Positions 53,101 to 56,699 of a DNA stretch of 64,000 nt are shown here, piece by piece. Source of the stretch: Amborella trichopoda (taxonomy: Eukaryota; Streptophyta; Magnoliopsida; Amborellales; Amborellaceae); contig NW_006497511.1 of assembly GCF_000471905.2 (NCBI RefSeq), positions 1,427,436-1,491,435 on the forward strand. The letters are read 5' to 3'. Made by a program: the position numbers and the translations under genes. The notes under the pieces are model-generated. The model was not told where the DNA came from. It searched no databases and saw only the letters and a list, made by a program, of their open reading frames with translations. The first letter of the stretch is position 1. Each line of letters begins with the position of its first letter.

Positions 53101-55452
53101 GATTTTTATTTTGTTATGTGGTTTGTACGTTTTTTGCCTTTTAAGGCTATTTCGTTATGTGGTTTACTAGTTTTTTATAGTTTTGAAAGCCAGTTTGTTG
53201 AAGAATTGGAGAGTTTGAGACTTGAATGTTATTATGCTTAATTTTATGGATATGGAATATGGAGAATATGAGAGTTGGAGACCTTACAATAGTCTATTAG
53301 ACTTTTAAACGTTTTGTATGGTTTGAAATTTTGAATATGTTTATTCTCAACCTAATTCTTGAGAGGGTGAGACATGTGATATGTTTGTATATAAAAACGT
53401 ATGTTGCGAACTTGCGATACAAATGAAATAAATTACAAAATTTGACACAAATATATGCATATATGTGCATTTGGAAAGTAAATATATAAAAAAAATCTAA
53501 GAATTTGCACCACAAGGCACCCGAGGTTCTGGGCGCCCGCCTAGGCGTTGGGCGCCGGGCAGGCTGCCTAGGAGCCACCTAGCATTTTTTGAAACCTTGG
53601 ATTTGACTAAACTTCTAGCTCTTATAAGACCAGCAAGCCCAACTAAAGATATAATAATGCTATGCAAGTGCTATTCCCAGCTTTTAACACAATAAAGACA
53701 AAAAATGAATGCAAAGCAATCTATCATAGAAAGTTGAATGACCCTAATTCTGCAAATGAAAACTACTCAGAAAATTGAATGCGGTGAAGAGAAGGTGAAA
53801 CGAAGAACCTTAGAATCCATGTTGTCAGAACTATGAGCAGAATATCTACTTGGCATGACAAGCACAACCCCCTTCGACATTCCAACAGCAATATAATTCA
53901 TATGGACAGCCAATGCCTGAGGCGAACCATGATCACGCCTAAACCCATAAGACAAAATGGCATGAGAAATTGCATTGTCAGGATCAATCTGCAAATACCC
54001 AACAGCTGGGGGACCCCTCCTTATGCCCTCGAGCCTCATGGGTTGAGCTGCAGCACCCTCTTCCCAGTGCAACCCTGAGAACGCATTTTTCTTCTCCATC
54101 TCTTCAGCCAAATCAAGTGGCTTCATAGCTGACCGTAGCTTCTTCCCTGCTCTTTTACCAGACCTCTTGCTCTCATGATGAATTGATCTGTCCTCAGCAA
54201 CCTCATTTTCAGAGAGCAGTTTCCTTTGGTTAACATCAACAGTTTCTTCAACAAGCTTTGTTTCCTCAGTTTCATCACTGAGAGAACCACCCATCTCCAA
54301 ATCCTTTGTTCGCACAGCTGCATTGATAGAGCTCTCCCCGGAATCATTTGTTTCCGCAGTTTTGTTAATTGTATTCTCTACAATCTCGGTCGGATTTTCA
54401 GTAACACGAAACTCCTGCTTAACAGTAACACTAGATTCCACTACAGTCAATCCCAAGTCTTCAAATTCCTCCACTTGATCCTTTTGCACCACTTCAAAAC
54501 AGTTCTCCTCATTTGTGCTTTTGTTCTGCTCAAGTTCATCCCCATTTAAAACCTTCCTATTCAAAACTGAGTCTGCCTCTATGGATTCAACAACTGAAGG
54601 AACTCCAAATTCCTCCTCTCTGAAACTTATCACTTCTTTCCTATCAACTACTTCACTATCACCACCAATTCCCACTTCTTTAGTATCTAAATCTTCGACT
54701 TTTTCACCAGAGACTGAAGCACTCTGCTCAGATCCCACACTGCTGAACCCATCCCCCTGATTATTCTCAGAAATGTGTTCTGAACCAGTTTCATCATATT
54801 CATTCAATGAACTATTCGAATCTTCTCGAATGAGCATCTTCTGAAGTGCTCCTCGAGCTTTTCTGAACTTTATTGCAGTTGCATGAGGAGTTGGTACTGT
54901 GCGTGAAGCTGCTGCAGCGGCTGCTAAGGCAGCGCCAGGCTTAGGGCTAGGTTTTATCCCCCCAAAAAGCCTAGGCAGAGAAGAATTGGGGTTTTTACGG
55001 TTCAATAGAGATAAATTGGAATCAAATGAAGGTGACCTACCAATTGATTCTCGAGAAGCTGCTCTTCTCCTGATACAATCGAGCTTCGATCCTAATAACG
55101 AATGGTTGAGAGAACTATTAGAAATGGTTGGGTCATCCAATTCTAATCTAGATTTTGGGGTTTCGATCACAGAGAACTGCGAATTTAGGGTTTCAGCAGC
55201 TGAGGACTGTGAATTAAGCGATTCTAGTGTGTGGGATTGCAAATTTAGAATTTGTGATTCAACTGGTTTGATGGAACCAGATAGGGAGGAGGAAGACAAA
55301 GACGAAGACAAGGAATTGTCTGAATCATTGAGAATGTCATCTAAAGTGGGATTATAGCCACGGATTGGATCATCTTCCTCTTCATCACTGCTCTGCAATT
55401 GAAGGAATGAGTCAAGGTCAAGCTCCATTGGAGCTTTGGGTTTCACCTCCAT
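2199..55452 (-). CDS. VPS8: Vacuolar protein sorting-associated protein 8 (CORVET subunit), 19 coding exons
   Basis: Spliced gene encoding about 2016 residues, close to other plant VPS8 proteins (about 1900-1950). VPS8 is the CORVET-specific subunit that binds active Rab5 and tethers endosomes on the way to the vacuole. Order of parts: acidic, Ser-rich N-terminal region (1-548); WD40-type beta-propeller (about 549-900) with blocks such as GEHTAPIVHLFFQGQDSQ and LIAIAWDRKVQVATL; VPS8 core and clathrin-heavy-chain-like helical repeats (about 900-1780); C-terminal RING-like zinc finger (about 1820-1868); basic tail. The ATG at 55452 is followed by MELDLDSFLQLQSSDEEEDD, the family's conserved start. 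All exon joins keep phase and no internal stop is present. Introns total 47203 nt; the largest are 15, 6, 1 and 10, all loaded with transposons. One intron (11) uses a GC donor. The assignment rests on recognised protein blocks, not on a search. Confidence 0.95.
2331..2574 (-). CDS. VPS8: VPS8 exon 18 (residues 1925-2006)
   Basis: 244 nt, acceptor GTGCAG. It encodes FEILGNLQNTLKSL, then LPQLRLSPPAIYHDKV, a clear family signature, then a Ser/Lys-rich stretch ending FQFPLKSNIF. A strong donor GTAAGT follows. Reading on without splicing would add about 33 unrelated residues, so I prefer the spliced form with exon 19. Confidence 0.88.
2832..3242 (-). CDS. VPS8: VPS8 exon 17, RING-like zinc finger (residues 1788-1924)
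   Basis: 137 codons, phase 0. It begins DAAKALIEDDTFYSMSLLKK and holds the C-terminal RING-like finger: CxxC at about 1821-1824 (CICNC), HCGHVAHVHC, and a final CPVC at about 1865-1868. In CORVET and HOPS proteins this finger supports complex assembly. It ends YGLQHMSR at the donor GTAAAT. Confidence 0.93.
3243..4070 (-). other. VPS8 intron 16, no recognisable element
   Basis: 828 nt of AT-rich intron sequence with an A-run near 3549 and a T-run near 3655-3674. I see no repeat, gene or transposon remnant in it. Confidence 0.6.
4071..4398 (-). CDS. VPS8: VPS8 exon 16 (residues 1678-1787)
   Basis: 328 nt, acceptor AATGCAG. It starts FSEPLRYLSDHRT, aligning with the family's FCEPLMDSY block, and continues to RRLLSRFIGEIVEGMVGYVP and FGDFKVTIMGMLATYGYERR. 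The stretch between residues about 1690 and 1725 is poorly conserved in the family too, so its divergence here is not alarming. Confidence 0.88.
4500..4668. mobile_element. Small MITE-like inverted repeat in VPS8 intron 15
   Basis: The ends form terminal inverted repeats of about 30 bp: ggaaatttatcaaaataccc on the left and its near-complement, ending gataaatttcc, on the right, enclosing about 110 bp of AT-rich DNA. Length 169 bp. I see no convincing target-site duplication, so the superfamily is not assigned. Confidence 0.6.
5312..5605. repeat. Two-copy tandem duplication, period about 160 bp
   Basis: The stretch from 5312 to 5445 is repeated at 5472-5605. Shared words include aagctcagcaataagaca and gtgttgg.ttaggtg. 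The second copy has a (GA)n expansion. The remainder of 4669-6048 is AT-rich intron without a recognisable gene. Confidence 0.75.
6049..6112. repeat. Perfect 2 x 32-bp direct repeat flanking a GC-rich array
   Basis: The 32-nt block starting aaccattgtccaacctcgta is present twice in a row, 6049-6080 and 6081-6112, without visible differences. It ends exactly where the (GGGGCC)-rich array begins, so it may be a recent slippage product associated with that array. Confidence 0.85.
6115..6259. repeat. (GGGGCC)-type hexanucleotide array
   Basis: About 145 nt built from GGGGCC units with interspersed GAGGCC, GAGGCT and GGGCCT variants, in otherwise AT-rich intron DNA. Translated, it gives only dipeptide-like runs (Gly-Ala, Gly-Pro, Pro-Arg) in different frames and on both strands, so the long open frames across it are not genes. 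Sequence up to about 6530 keeps related words (gggctgggg, ggcccagccc), which suggests the array expanded from the end of a GC-rich non-autonomous transposon. Confidence 0.85.
6531..7860. other. VPS8 intron 15 sequence without recognisable gene
   Basis: AT-rich intron DNA. The open frames here are short and unlike any family I know. A GA-rich run lies at 7545-7566. The gypsy 5' LTR probably begins somewhere between about 7.6 and 8.3 kb, but I could not fix its start. Confidence 0.4.
8380..8764 (+). mobile_element. Ty3/gypsy element A: 3' part of 5' LTR and primer-binding site
   Basis: A TATA-like ttaatatataaaagg near 8386 is followed by an LTR-like stretch ending gcatca at 8749, and then tggtatcatagca at 8752-8764, close to the initiator-Met tRNA primer site TGGTATCAGAGC. 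The same LTR end (tttgtact.c.cttgcctttgat) recurs near 20105-20133, which supports the LTR reading. The left boundary of the LTR is not determined. Confidence 0.65.
8820..9240 (+). pseudogene. Ty3/gypsy element A: gag remnant
   Basis: Starts at an ATG 56 nt after the primer site and encodes a broken gag N-terminus. After a frame change, the block KLECEMEAEEFLDWLTI matches the conserved start of plant gypsy gag domains. There are stops within the first 15 codons and again later, and the frame is lost after about 9230. The pol half of apparently the same element lies at 17.7-20.1 kb, separated by nested insertions. Confidence 0.65.
9373..9608. repeat. Two-copy tandem duplication, period 118 bp
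   Basis: The block starting tcttgattactt at 9373 recurs at 9491, sharing gacaccact.aaaataaggtg and gggatatcgatcctt. A few substitutions separate the copies. No coding function is visible. The sequence on to about 10370 shows no gene that I recognise. Confidence 0.8.
10461..12728. repeat. Compound palindrome with arms of about 0.9 kb
   Basis: Arm A (about 10616-11500) is repeated in inverted orientation as A' (about 11832-12728). The ends share acacgggaatc and ccgtgttgattcc. A second, shorter inverted pair is interleaved: X (10461-10576) and X' (11501-11620), so the order is X, A, X', spacer, A'. Similarity looks high but with scattered substitutions and small indels. The structure sits inside RTE LINE 1. 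It resembles a foldback or long-TIR non-autonomous DNA transposon; no transposase frame is present. Confidence 0.85.
12887..14662 (-). pseudogene. RTE LINE 1 endonuclease/reverse transcriptase remnant
   Basis: Four open pieces in three frames cover the endonuclease (14474-14662), the first RT motifs (13861-14115), the FADD active site (13180-13398) and the thumb/C-terminal region (12887-13195, with FRYLGSVIQDDRVIDEDVTH). The catalytic Asp pair is kept in one piece, but the frame is broken at least four times. Confidence 0.85.
15531..15960. mobile_element. hAT-like left end, decayed
   Basis: caatgttaaaaaattcgccc at 15531, followed by several gcctaggca/gcctaagcg words, closely resembles the left end of the complete hAT element at 49954. 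T- and C-rich sequence follows, as in that element. I did not find a matching right end or target duplication, so this is a one-ended fragment with an uncertain right limit. Confidence 0.45.
16483..16698. repeat. Two-copy tandem duplication, period 108 bp
   Basis: 16483-16590 and 16591-16698 are diverged copies that share atatcaaatcacctcaa, aaattggaggaaaacattgt and taatcattaatagt. The flanks at 15961-16482 and 16699-16867 show no gene that I recognise; they probably belong to the interrupted gypsy element A. Confidence 0.75.
16868..16916. repeat. 49-bp target-site duplication, left copy
   Basis: Begins ggtgagacgcggttcacatg and is identical over 49 nt to 17669-17717. The two copies flank RTE LINE copy 2. 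Confidence 0.9.
16917..17668 (-). mobile_element. RTE-type LINE copy 2, 5'-truncated
   Basis: A 752-bp insert whose minus strand encodes the RT C-terminus: GAECWADIKQYTHRMSAAEV, RMLRWMSGKTRRGRIRNEFI and RDRPKRMWLEVVRKDWG (16999-17388). Its 3' end on the minus strand closes with a short (ATG)n tail (gtcatcatcatcat on plus), which is typical of RTE elements. It is bounded by a perfect 49-bp direct repeat and inserted into the gypsy A pol region. Confidence 0.88.
17669..17717. repeat. 49-bp target-site duplication, right copy
   Basis: Right-hand copy of the 49-bp repeat described at 16868. Gypsy A sequence continues immediately after it. Confidence 0.9.
17718..20066 (+). pseudogene. Ty3/gypsy element A: pol remnant (RT, RNase H, integrase)
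   Basis: Broken frames on the plus strand follow the order of a plant gypsy pol. RT pieces lie near 17960-18520, including a mutated active-site region (FDNILVYEKEFRTHVEHV). RNase H lies near 18790-19190 (KVFQVDCDTSSGIGIVLSQE). The integrase HHCC and core regions lie near 19294-20058 (ESHGGSSGGHFGRSKTFDT, LQYNSPYHPQMHGQIEVLNQ, LGNLLRSLIGD). It ends just before a piece of LTR, so the end of pol is deleted. Many stops are present. The sequence type is that of chromoviral plant gypsy elements. Confidence 0.85.
20077..20133 (+). mobile_element. Ty3/gypsy element A: 3' LTR end fragment
   Basis: acatatt..aagttactg followed by tttgtactgccgttgcctttg resembles the end of the 5' LTR at 8695-8749. Only the last 50-60 nt of the LTR remain, placed directly after the truncated integrase. 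The next 300 nt up to exon 15 show nothing recognisable. Confidence 0.5.
20429..20538 (-). CDS. VPS8: VPS8 exon 15 (residues 1642-1678)
   Basis: 110 nt, acceptor GTGCAG, donor GTAAGT, ends in phase 2. It encodes VGLCQRNTLRL and ESETLWFLLLD. The following intron is the largest, 16.0 kb, full of nested transposons. Confidence 0.9.
20646..20933 (-). CDS. VPS8: VPS8 exon 14 (residues 1546-1641)
   Basis: 96 codons, phase 0 on both sides. It encodes LLCQYEPHSVLKFLETFENY, RVEHCLRLCQEHGVIDAAAF and LLERVGDVGSALSLALSGID, the most conserved part of the clathrin-repeat region, and ends ELEWLNIVLEMKE. Confidence 0.94.
20934..22469 (-). other. VPS8 intron 13, no recognisable element
   Basis: 1536 nt of AT-rich intron. 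A block with gttgtaaacattagaaatag near 21410 loosely echoes cactgtaaacattaaaaaca near 21213, which may be an old local duplication. No gene or transposon was identified. Confidence 0.5.
22470..22779 (-). CDS. VPS8: VPS8 exon 13 (residues 1442-1545)
   Basis: 310 nt, acceptor GTTACAG, donor GTGGGC. It contains ILFQLRSHPRSLFLYLKTVI, DVHLSGSLNVSALRKGH and VTDEMAELYLE. A T9 run near 22760 encodes three Phe residues in frame and is a possible place for sequencing error, but the frame is kept. Confidence 0.9.
23056..23246 (-). CDS. VPS8: VPS8 exon 12 (residues 1379-1442)
   Basis: 191 nt, acceptor CTGCAG, ends in phase 2. It encodes HYVAALDSYMKEIDEPIHAF and FISNTLLQMRD followed by VVTRIPELVKLSR, matching the family's helical repeats. 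Confidence 0.92.
23373..24037 (-). CDS. VPS8: VPS8 exon 11 (residues 1157-1378)
   Basis: 665 nt, acceptor TTTCCAG. It runs from RGSIIPSRLLSLKKEMMQFL through WLDTEATLEVLKFAFQEEEN to VLELCEKAQFYQ. The next exon continues VCSLIH, so the join requires splicing at CAG|GCATGT, a GC donor. The nearby GT donor three bases on would shift the frame into a stop. Confidence 0.9.
24262..24281. repeat. GA run followed by a G-homopolymer in intron 10
   Basis: A (ga)n stretch (24241-24256) is followed by gcagcgag and a run of about ten G. It is a simple-sequence tract with no other feature. Confidence 0.6.
24560..24810. mobile_element. Possible MITE with imperfect inverted halves
   Basis: ggatggtggaaattaat near 24613 is matched in inverted form by gactaatttccaccatcc near 24707, and the outer parts (caccatggg on the left, ccatggcat on the right) also pair loosely. 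The size of about 250 bp fits a MITE, but the arms are badly diverged and no target duplication was found. Confidence 0.35.
25317..25556. repeat. Complex ATT/ACT trinucleotide microsatellite cluster
   Basis: Successive blocks of (TAA)n and (CAA)n (25317-25356), (CTA)n (25436-25470) and (TTA)n (25470-25527 and 25533-25555). The poly-Asn, poly-Tyr and poly-Ile open frames here are artefacts of these repeats. Flanking intron at 24811-25316 and 25557-26481 shows no gene. Confidence 0.95.
26482..26680. repeat. Two-copy duplication, period 100 bp (short match)
   Basis: cacacaggctaactttattt occurs at 26482 and again at 26582, followed by similar T-rich and taggtt/tagctc text. Only the first 40 nt or so of each unit match well. 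Confidence 0.55.
26960..30540. repeat. Three tandem copies of a unit of about 0.94 kb in VPS8 intron 10
   Basis: Landmark words recur in the same order in each unit: gttcttgaac..ct near 27037, 28020 and 28960; caactgttgc..caag near 27592, 28567 and 30239; and gaatcatctcatagcca at 27860, 28807 and 30473. Spacings are about 947 bp between copies 1 and 2, and 1666 bp between copies 2 and 3; subtracting the 745-bp LINE insertion and its duplicated site leaves about 921. Copy 1 also holds an internal duplication of about 85 bp (27238 and 27323, ccaaaatttgggg). The copies are clearly diverged, so the event is old. Confidence 0.85.
29100..29839 (-). mobile_element. RTE-type LINE copy 3 with (GATGAC)n tail
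   Basis: A 740-bp 5'-truncated insert. The minus strand encodes MRESRFRWFAHVLCRARTTS, VGGSKRERGRPKRTWIEVVG and ends in about 13.5 hexanucleotide repeats at 29104-29184 (atcgtc on plus). It interrupts copy 3 of the 0.94-kb tandem repeat; copy 1 shows the uninterrupted site (ttgagtaagttatatccc). Comparison gives a 5-bp target duplication, TAAGT, at 29095-29099 and 29840-29844. Confidence 0.88.
30950..31240. repeat. Diverged two-copy duplication, period about 180 bp
   Basis: cctacaaaagcccc..aagtac near 30950 and ccttcaaaagccgctaaagt near 31131 begin two similar stretches that share cctt.atttcctttt.caa and gattgatgtgaa. The remaining intron 10 sequence around it shows no gene. Confidence 0.55.
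31746..31801 (-). CDS. VPS8: VPS8 exon 10 (residues 1138-1157)
   Basis: A 56-nt exon between AAAACAG and GTACGT. It encodes YRMLVYLKYCFLGLAFPP, an exact-looking family block, and links exon 9 to exon 11 in phase across a 7.7-kb intron. Confidence 0.9.
32296..32438 (-). CDS. VPS8: VPS8 exon 9 (residues 1091-1138)
   Basis: 143 nt, acceptor TTTGTAG, donor GTATGT, ends in phase 2. It encodes VVRLCREHGLYSALIYLFNR and GLDDFKAPLEELLVV, part of the helical repeat domain. The usual methionine-started open-frame view misses it because the exon has no in-frame ATG. Confidence 0.92.
32691..32792 (-). CDS. VPS8: VPS8 exon 8 (residues 1057-1090)
   Basis: 34 codons, phase 0 on both sides, separated from exon 7 by only 74 nt. 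It encodes IMQALVEHYSSKGWLQRVEQ followed by CVLHMDISSLDFNQ, strongly conserved in VPS8. Confidence 0.93.
32867..32931 (-). CDS. VPS8: VPS8 exon 7 (residues 1035-1056)
   Basis: A 65-nt exon between TTTTCAG and GTATTG. It encodes TFLELLEPYILKDMLGCLPP, an almost unchanged family block, and bridges exons 6 and 8 in phase. Confidence 0.92.
32932..34014 (-). other. VPS8 intron 6, proximal part without recognisable element
   Basis: AT-rich sequence; the short open frames are not recognisable. The purine-rich tract follows. Confidence 0.5.
34015..34440. repeat. Purine-rich tract with an irregular 50-60-bp minisatellite
   Basis: More than 400 nt strongly biased to A and G on the plus strand, with recurring words such as gagaatagagatagagag, agagatatagagacagaa and gggaaagatgg. 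A T-rich run follows at 34468-34565. The complementary strand reads Ser/Leu/Pro-rich and gives spurious open frames. Confidence 0.8.
34657..34886. repeat. 115-bp tandem duplication of the L1 RNase H end
   Basis: 34657-34771 and 34772-34886 are near-identical (three or four differences). On the minus strand each unit encodes EANAVADRLAKEGAALGAS, the C-terminal RNase H motif of plant L1 elements, so the duplication happened within the LINE. Confidence 0.88.
35519..35556. repeat. (GGGGGT)n tract within the L1
   Basis: About six GGGGGT/GGTGGGG hexamers on the plus strand, giving a poly-Pro run on the minus strand inside the L1 zf-RVT/RNase H linker. It is probably a later microsatellite expansion. 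Confidence 0.85.
40111..41293. mobile_element. hAT-type non-autonomous element, GAATCG-palindrome family, copy 1
   Basis: 1183 bp bounded by a perfect 8-bp target duplication, gtcagtag, at 40103-40110 and 41294-41301. The terminal inverted repeats begin CATAGTTGTTGGAAAC on the left and CATAGTTACTAGAATC on the right (read inward). The interior is filled with short palindromic words such as ggaatcgagattcc, gaatcgtgtttc and gaatcaagtttcc, especially near the ends. No transposase frame. Inserted in the L1 of intron 6. Copy 2 is at 47105-48799. Confidence 0.88.
42701..43741 (-). other. VPS8 intron 6, distal part next to exon 6
   Basis: AT-rich intron with a G-run at 43509-43517. No recognisable gene or element. 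Confidence 0.5.
43742..44369 (-). CDS. VPS8: VPS8 exon 6 (residues 826-1035)
   Basis: 628 nt, acceptor TTACAG, ends in phase 1 before GTAAAT. It finishes the propeller (MLVVLTLKGQLCLFTKEGN) and enters the helical region: LPWKERIQVLRRAGDWMGAL, then the VPS8 core block VGGVAVEFCVHISRIDILFD and IFSKFVAVQQ. The next intron is 10.8 kb. Confidence 0.93.
44541..44683 (-). CDS. VPS8: VPS8 exon 5 (residues 778-825)
   Basis: 143 nt from the acceptor AAAATAG to the donor GTGAGT. It encodes LIAIAWDRKVQVATL and SLDSAAIGVSWLDDR. The acceptor was chosen because it restores phase and gives the expected ST-E join with exon 4. The upstream frame is also open, so this acceptor is slightly less certain than the others. 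Confidence 0.88.
44820..44943 (-). CDS. VPS8: VPS8 exon 4 (residues 737-778)
   Basis: 124 nt, begins VKLGPSSVEAYERLSRPDG and ends in phase 1 before GTACAG. The block VREGSLPYTAWKC is a clear family signature. Confidence 0.9.
45081..45332 (-). CDS. VPS8: VPS8 exon 3 (residues 653-736)
   Basis: 84 codons, phase 0 at both ends, acceptor TTGCAG and donor GTATGG. It begins CLFDGQKTGTVLSASPLLF and contains a Gly/Val-rich loop (SMVGGVVGGVVGG) before the FVNHHTALV strand of the propeller. Confidence 0.92.
45449..45760 (-). CDS. VPS8: VPS8 exon 2 (residues 549-652)
   Basis: 104 codons bounded by TTTTCAG and a GT donor, phase 0 on both sides. It encodes WD40 repeats: ITAMCFNLQGDLLLVGYGN, ITVWDVQKGASVKVLTGEH, and GDCKGLVLLHTF. 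These are among the most conserved blocks of plant VPS8. Confidence 0.93.
45761..47096 (-). other. VPS8 intron 1, part next to exon 2
   Basis: Intron DNA with a degenerate TATG/TGTA-rich stretch at about 46200-46320, which creates a Tyr/Met/Cys-rich spurious frame. No recognisable gene. Confidence 0.55.
47105..48799. mobile_element. hAT-type non-autonomous element, GAATCG-palindrome family, copy 2
   Basis: 1695 bp bounded by the 8-bp duplication atattaat at 47097-47104 and 48800-48807. The ends read TATAGTTGTTGGAAAC and TATAGTTACCCGAATC inward, matching copy 1. GAATCG/GATTCC-type words crowd the outer 400 bp on each side (47110-47480 and 48420-48780). The middle (47480-48420) is AT-rich and holds a 136-bp tandem duplication. 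No transposase frame was seen. Confidence 0.88.
48136..48404. repeat. 136-bp tandem duplication inside the hAT-type element
   Basis: 48136-48271 and 48272-48404 share catattact.atattttaa, caacttcaaattctctcac, ctcactcatgattgagcaca and tcgaaggg. The copies differ by a few substitutions and a small deletion. Confidence 0.85.
48808..49945 (-). other. VPS8 intron 1 sequence between two hAT-type elements
   Basis: No recognisable gene. The text around 49090-49630 has the mixed composition of degraded transposon DNA, but I could not assign it. Confidence 0.4.
49954..53599 (+). mobile_element. hAT transposon with 8-bp target duplication
   Basis: 3646 bp flanked by gatttgac at 49946-49953 and 53600-53607, a perfect 8-bp duplication. 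The ends are CAATGTTTTAAAAAA and, inward from the right, CAAGGTTTCAAAAAA (13 of 15 match). Both subterminal regions are GC-rich and carry repeated gcctaggc/gggcgcc words (49980-50100 and 53515-53580). A transposase region on the plus strand lies inside. The element lies in VPS8 intron 1, in the opposite orientation to the gene. Confidence 0.94.
50500..53025 (+). pseudogene. hAT transposase (BED finger, DUF659, hAT dimerisation domain), disabled
   Basis: The order is that of plant hAT proteins. A BED-type region lies at 50500-50720 (NASINRFKKHLAGIRGDVAP), with Tyr at positions where zinc-binding Cys is usual. Then GPIDSFF near 50885 and a DUF659-like region (FLMTDMWSDRRKRSNMNLLV near 51215). 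Next comes VVTDNVAPNLAANQLLRQKR with FWTPCAAHCVDLMLEAI (51399-51530), then DKWDRQLHRPLHAAVYYLNP (about 51990), and the dimerisation motif LTTTSSGCERNWSSFEM near 52420-52475. The C-terminal piece (52603-53025) ends in a long acidic tail. At least five stops or frame changes interrupt it, so it is very likely inactive though young compared with the retroelements. Confidence 0.92.
53809..55452 (-). CDS. VPS8: VPS8 exon 1 (residues 1-548)
   Basis: Open from the ATG through 548 codons, ending DNMDSK before a GT donor. It encodes the acidic N-terminal region (EEEDD and Ser-rich runs), an Ala-rich stretch near residues 175-185, and the first propeller strands (YLQIDPDNAISHAILSYGF, MNYIAVGMSKGVVLVMP). 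The next exon continues VFMLG, as expected for the family. Plus-strand open frames across this exon are shadows. Confidence 0.93.
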
Positions 55453-56473
55453 TAAGACCAGACGACATTCATCCTTTGGTGCATACGCTTATCTATATCA
55501 TAAACAGGGAAGGAGAGAGACGCACGAAGGCTTAAGCGGTACGGTGGGCTGCGTGGGAGGTATGGAAAGGGCGTTATTCTCTTAAGTTACCTCTAGCTAT
55601 TCTTGGCCGACGTGACTTTTTATTTTTTATAATTCCCATCGCTCGCTTCAACGTTTTTTTTCTCTCCCTTCTCTTTATTTCTTTCTCTCCTCTTATTTCT
55701 TTCGAGGCGATTTAGATACCTGTAAATATATTATATGTGAAATATATTTTTGGTGTAATACATTATTTATAAATAAATTTGGTATAATACATTATCTATA
55801 AATAGATTATCATTGTTTGGGTAGTATTTAGATACAACCTGAGAAATACATTATTATTGTTTGGGTATGTCGTGAAGAAATATGGAAAATGCATATTACC
55901 ATTTTTTTGTCTTGCTTGGAATCACATGTTTTCAAGAGGTTAACATTTTGGAATAACATACTTTTATTATGATAAGCCATCATATTTTTTATGTTTTTTT
56001 TTCTTGGGTTAAACCCTTTCAATCATCTCTTTCCAGAAAACTTCTATGGGCAAATTCAAAAGAAAAATAATAATTTGAGAAATTGGCCAGTAACCTAGAA
56101 GGCTTTATGAGTAAATGAGATGTATTTGATGAGAAATTATGTTAGGGCATTGGAGGAGAATGAAGTGGTAAATTACTTTTAAAATTTTCTAAAAAAACAA
56201 TTAAAGCACACTGATTTGACGATTCTCTGTGAGTGAACTCAAGTATTTCGAATTTATCAACAAACAATAGCAGCAAAAAAGAAAAAAATAAAGCCAAAAA
56301 AATAAATCTTGGATTCAAATCCGTTTATTTTTTTTGGAACAATAGCTACAACTGTGGCTGCAGAACCCAAAAAATAAATCTTGGATATCTAGAAATAAAC
56401 AATAGCTACAACTGTAGTTGCAGATGGGCTGTCTGGTTTTAGCAGCTAGTTAAATAAGATGGGGCTAATTAAA
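55453..56473. other. VPS8 5' flank
   Basis: Contains the candidate promoter elements and a CT-rich run at 55655-55700. Sequence at 55730-55860 has three partial repeats of tata.tacattat.tataaata. At 56308-56430 a unit with aaaataaatcttggat and acaatagctacaactgt is present twice. No protein gene recognised. Confidence 0.5.
55607..55631 (-). promoter_or_regulatory. VPS8: Candidate VPS8 core promoter elements
   Basis: On the minus strand TATAAAAAATA lies at 55631-55621, about 170 nt upstream of the ATG, followed by an ACGT-core word GTCACGTC at 55614-55607. A GA-rich strand (CT-rich on plus) lies further upstream at 55655-55700. Spacing to the ATG is plausible for a TATA box with a 5' UTR of about 140 nt, but no transcription start is known here. 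Confidence 0.3.
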
Positions 56474-56650
56474 GAAGATGGGCTGGTGTATGATTTTTTA
56501 AGTTTAAATATATATGTGATTCGGATTGCAAAGGAGCTATTAGCTCTAGAAGATGGGCCTAGTGGGTTTTTTAGGTTTAAATATATGTGTAATTCGGATT
56601 GCAAAAGGGAGCTATGAGCTATAGAAGATGGGGCTACTGGGTTTTAGCTG
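56474..56650. repeat. 75-bp tandem repeat, two and a half copies
   Basis: Units start gaagatggg at 56474, 56549 and 56624 and share gtttaaatatat..gtg, attcggattgcaaa and gagctat.agct. It lies in the 5' flank of VPS8. Confidence 0.8.
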
Positions 56651-56699
56651 CTAGTTGAAGGCTTGTTTTTGGTTATTACAAGGTGAATCAATGGATTTT

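Noticed and set aside
54899..55357. 152-codon plus-strand open frame in VPS8 exon 1
   Set aside because: It is the shadow of the long VPS8 first exon on the other strand, without independent support.
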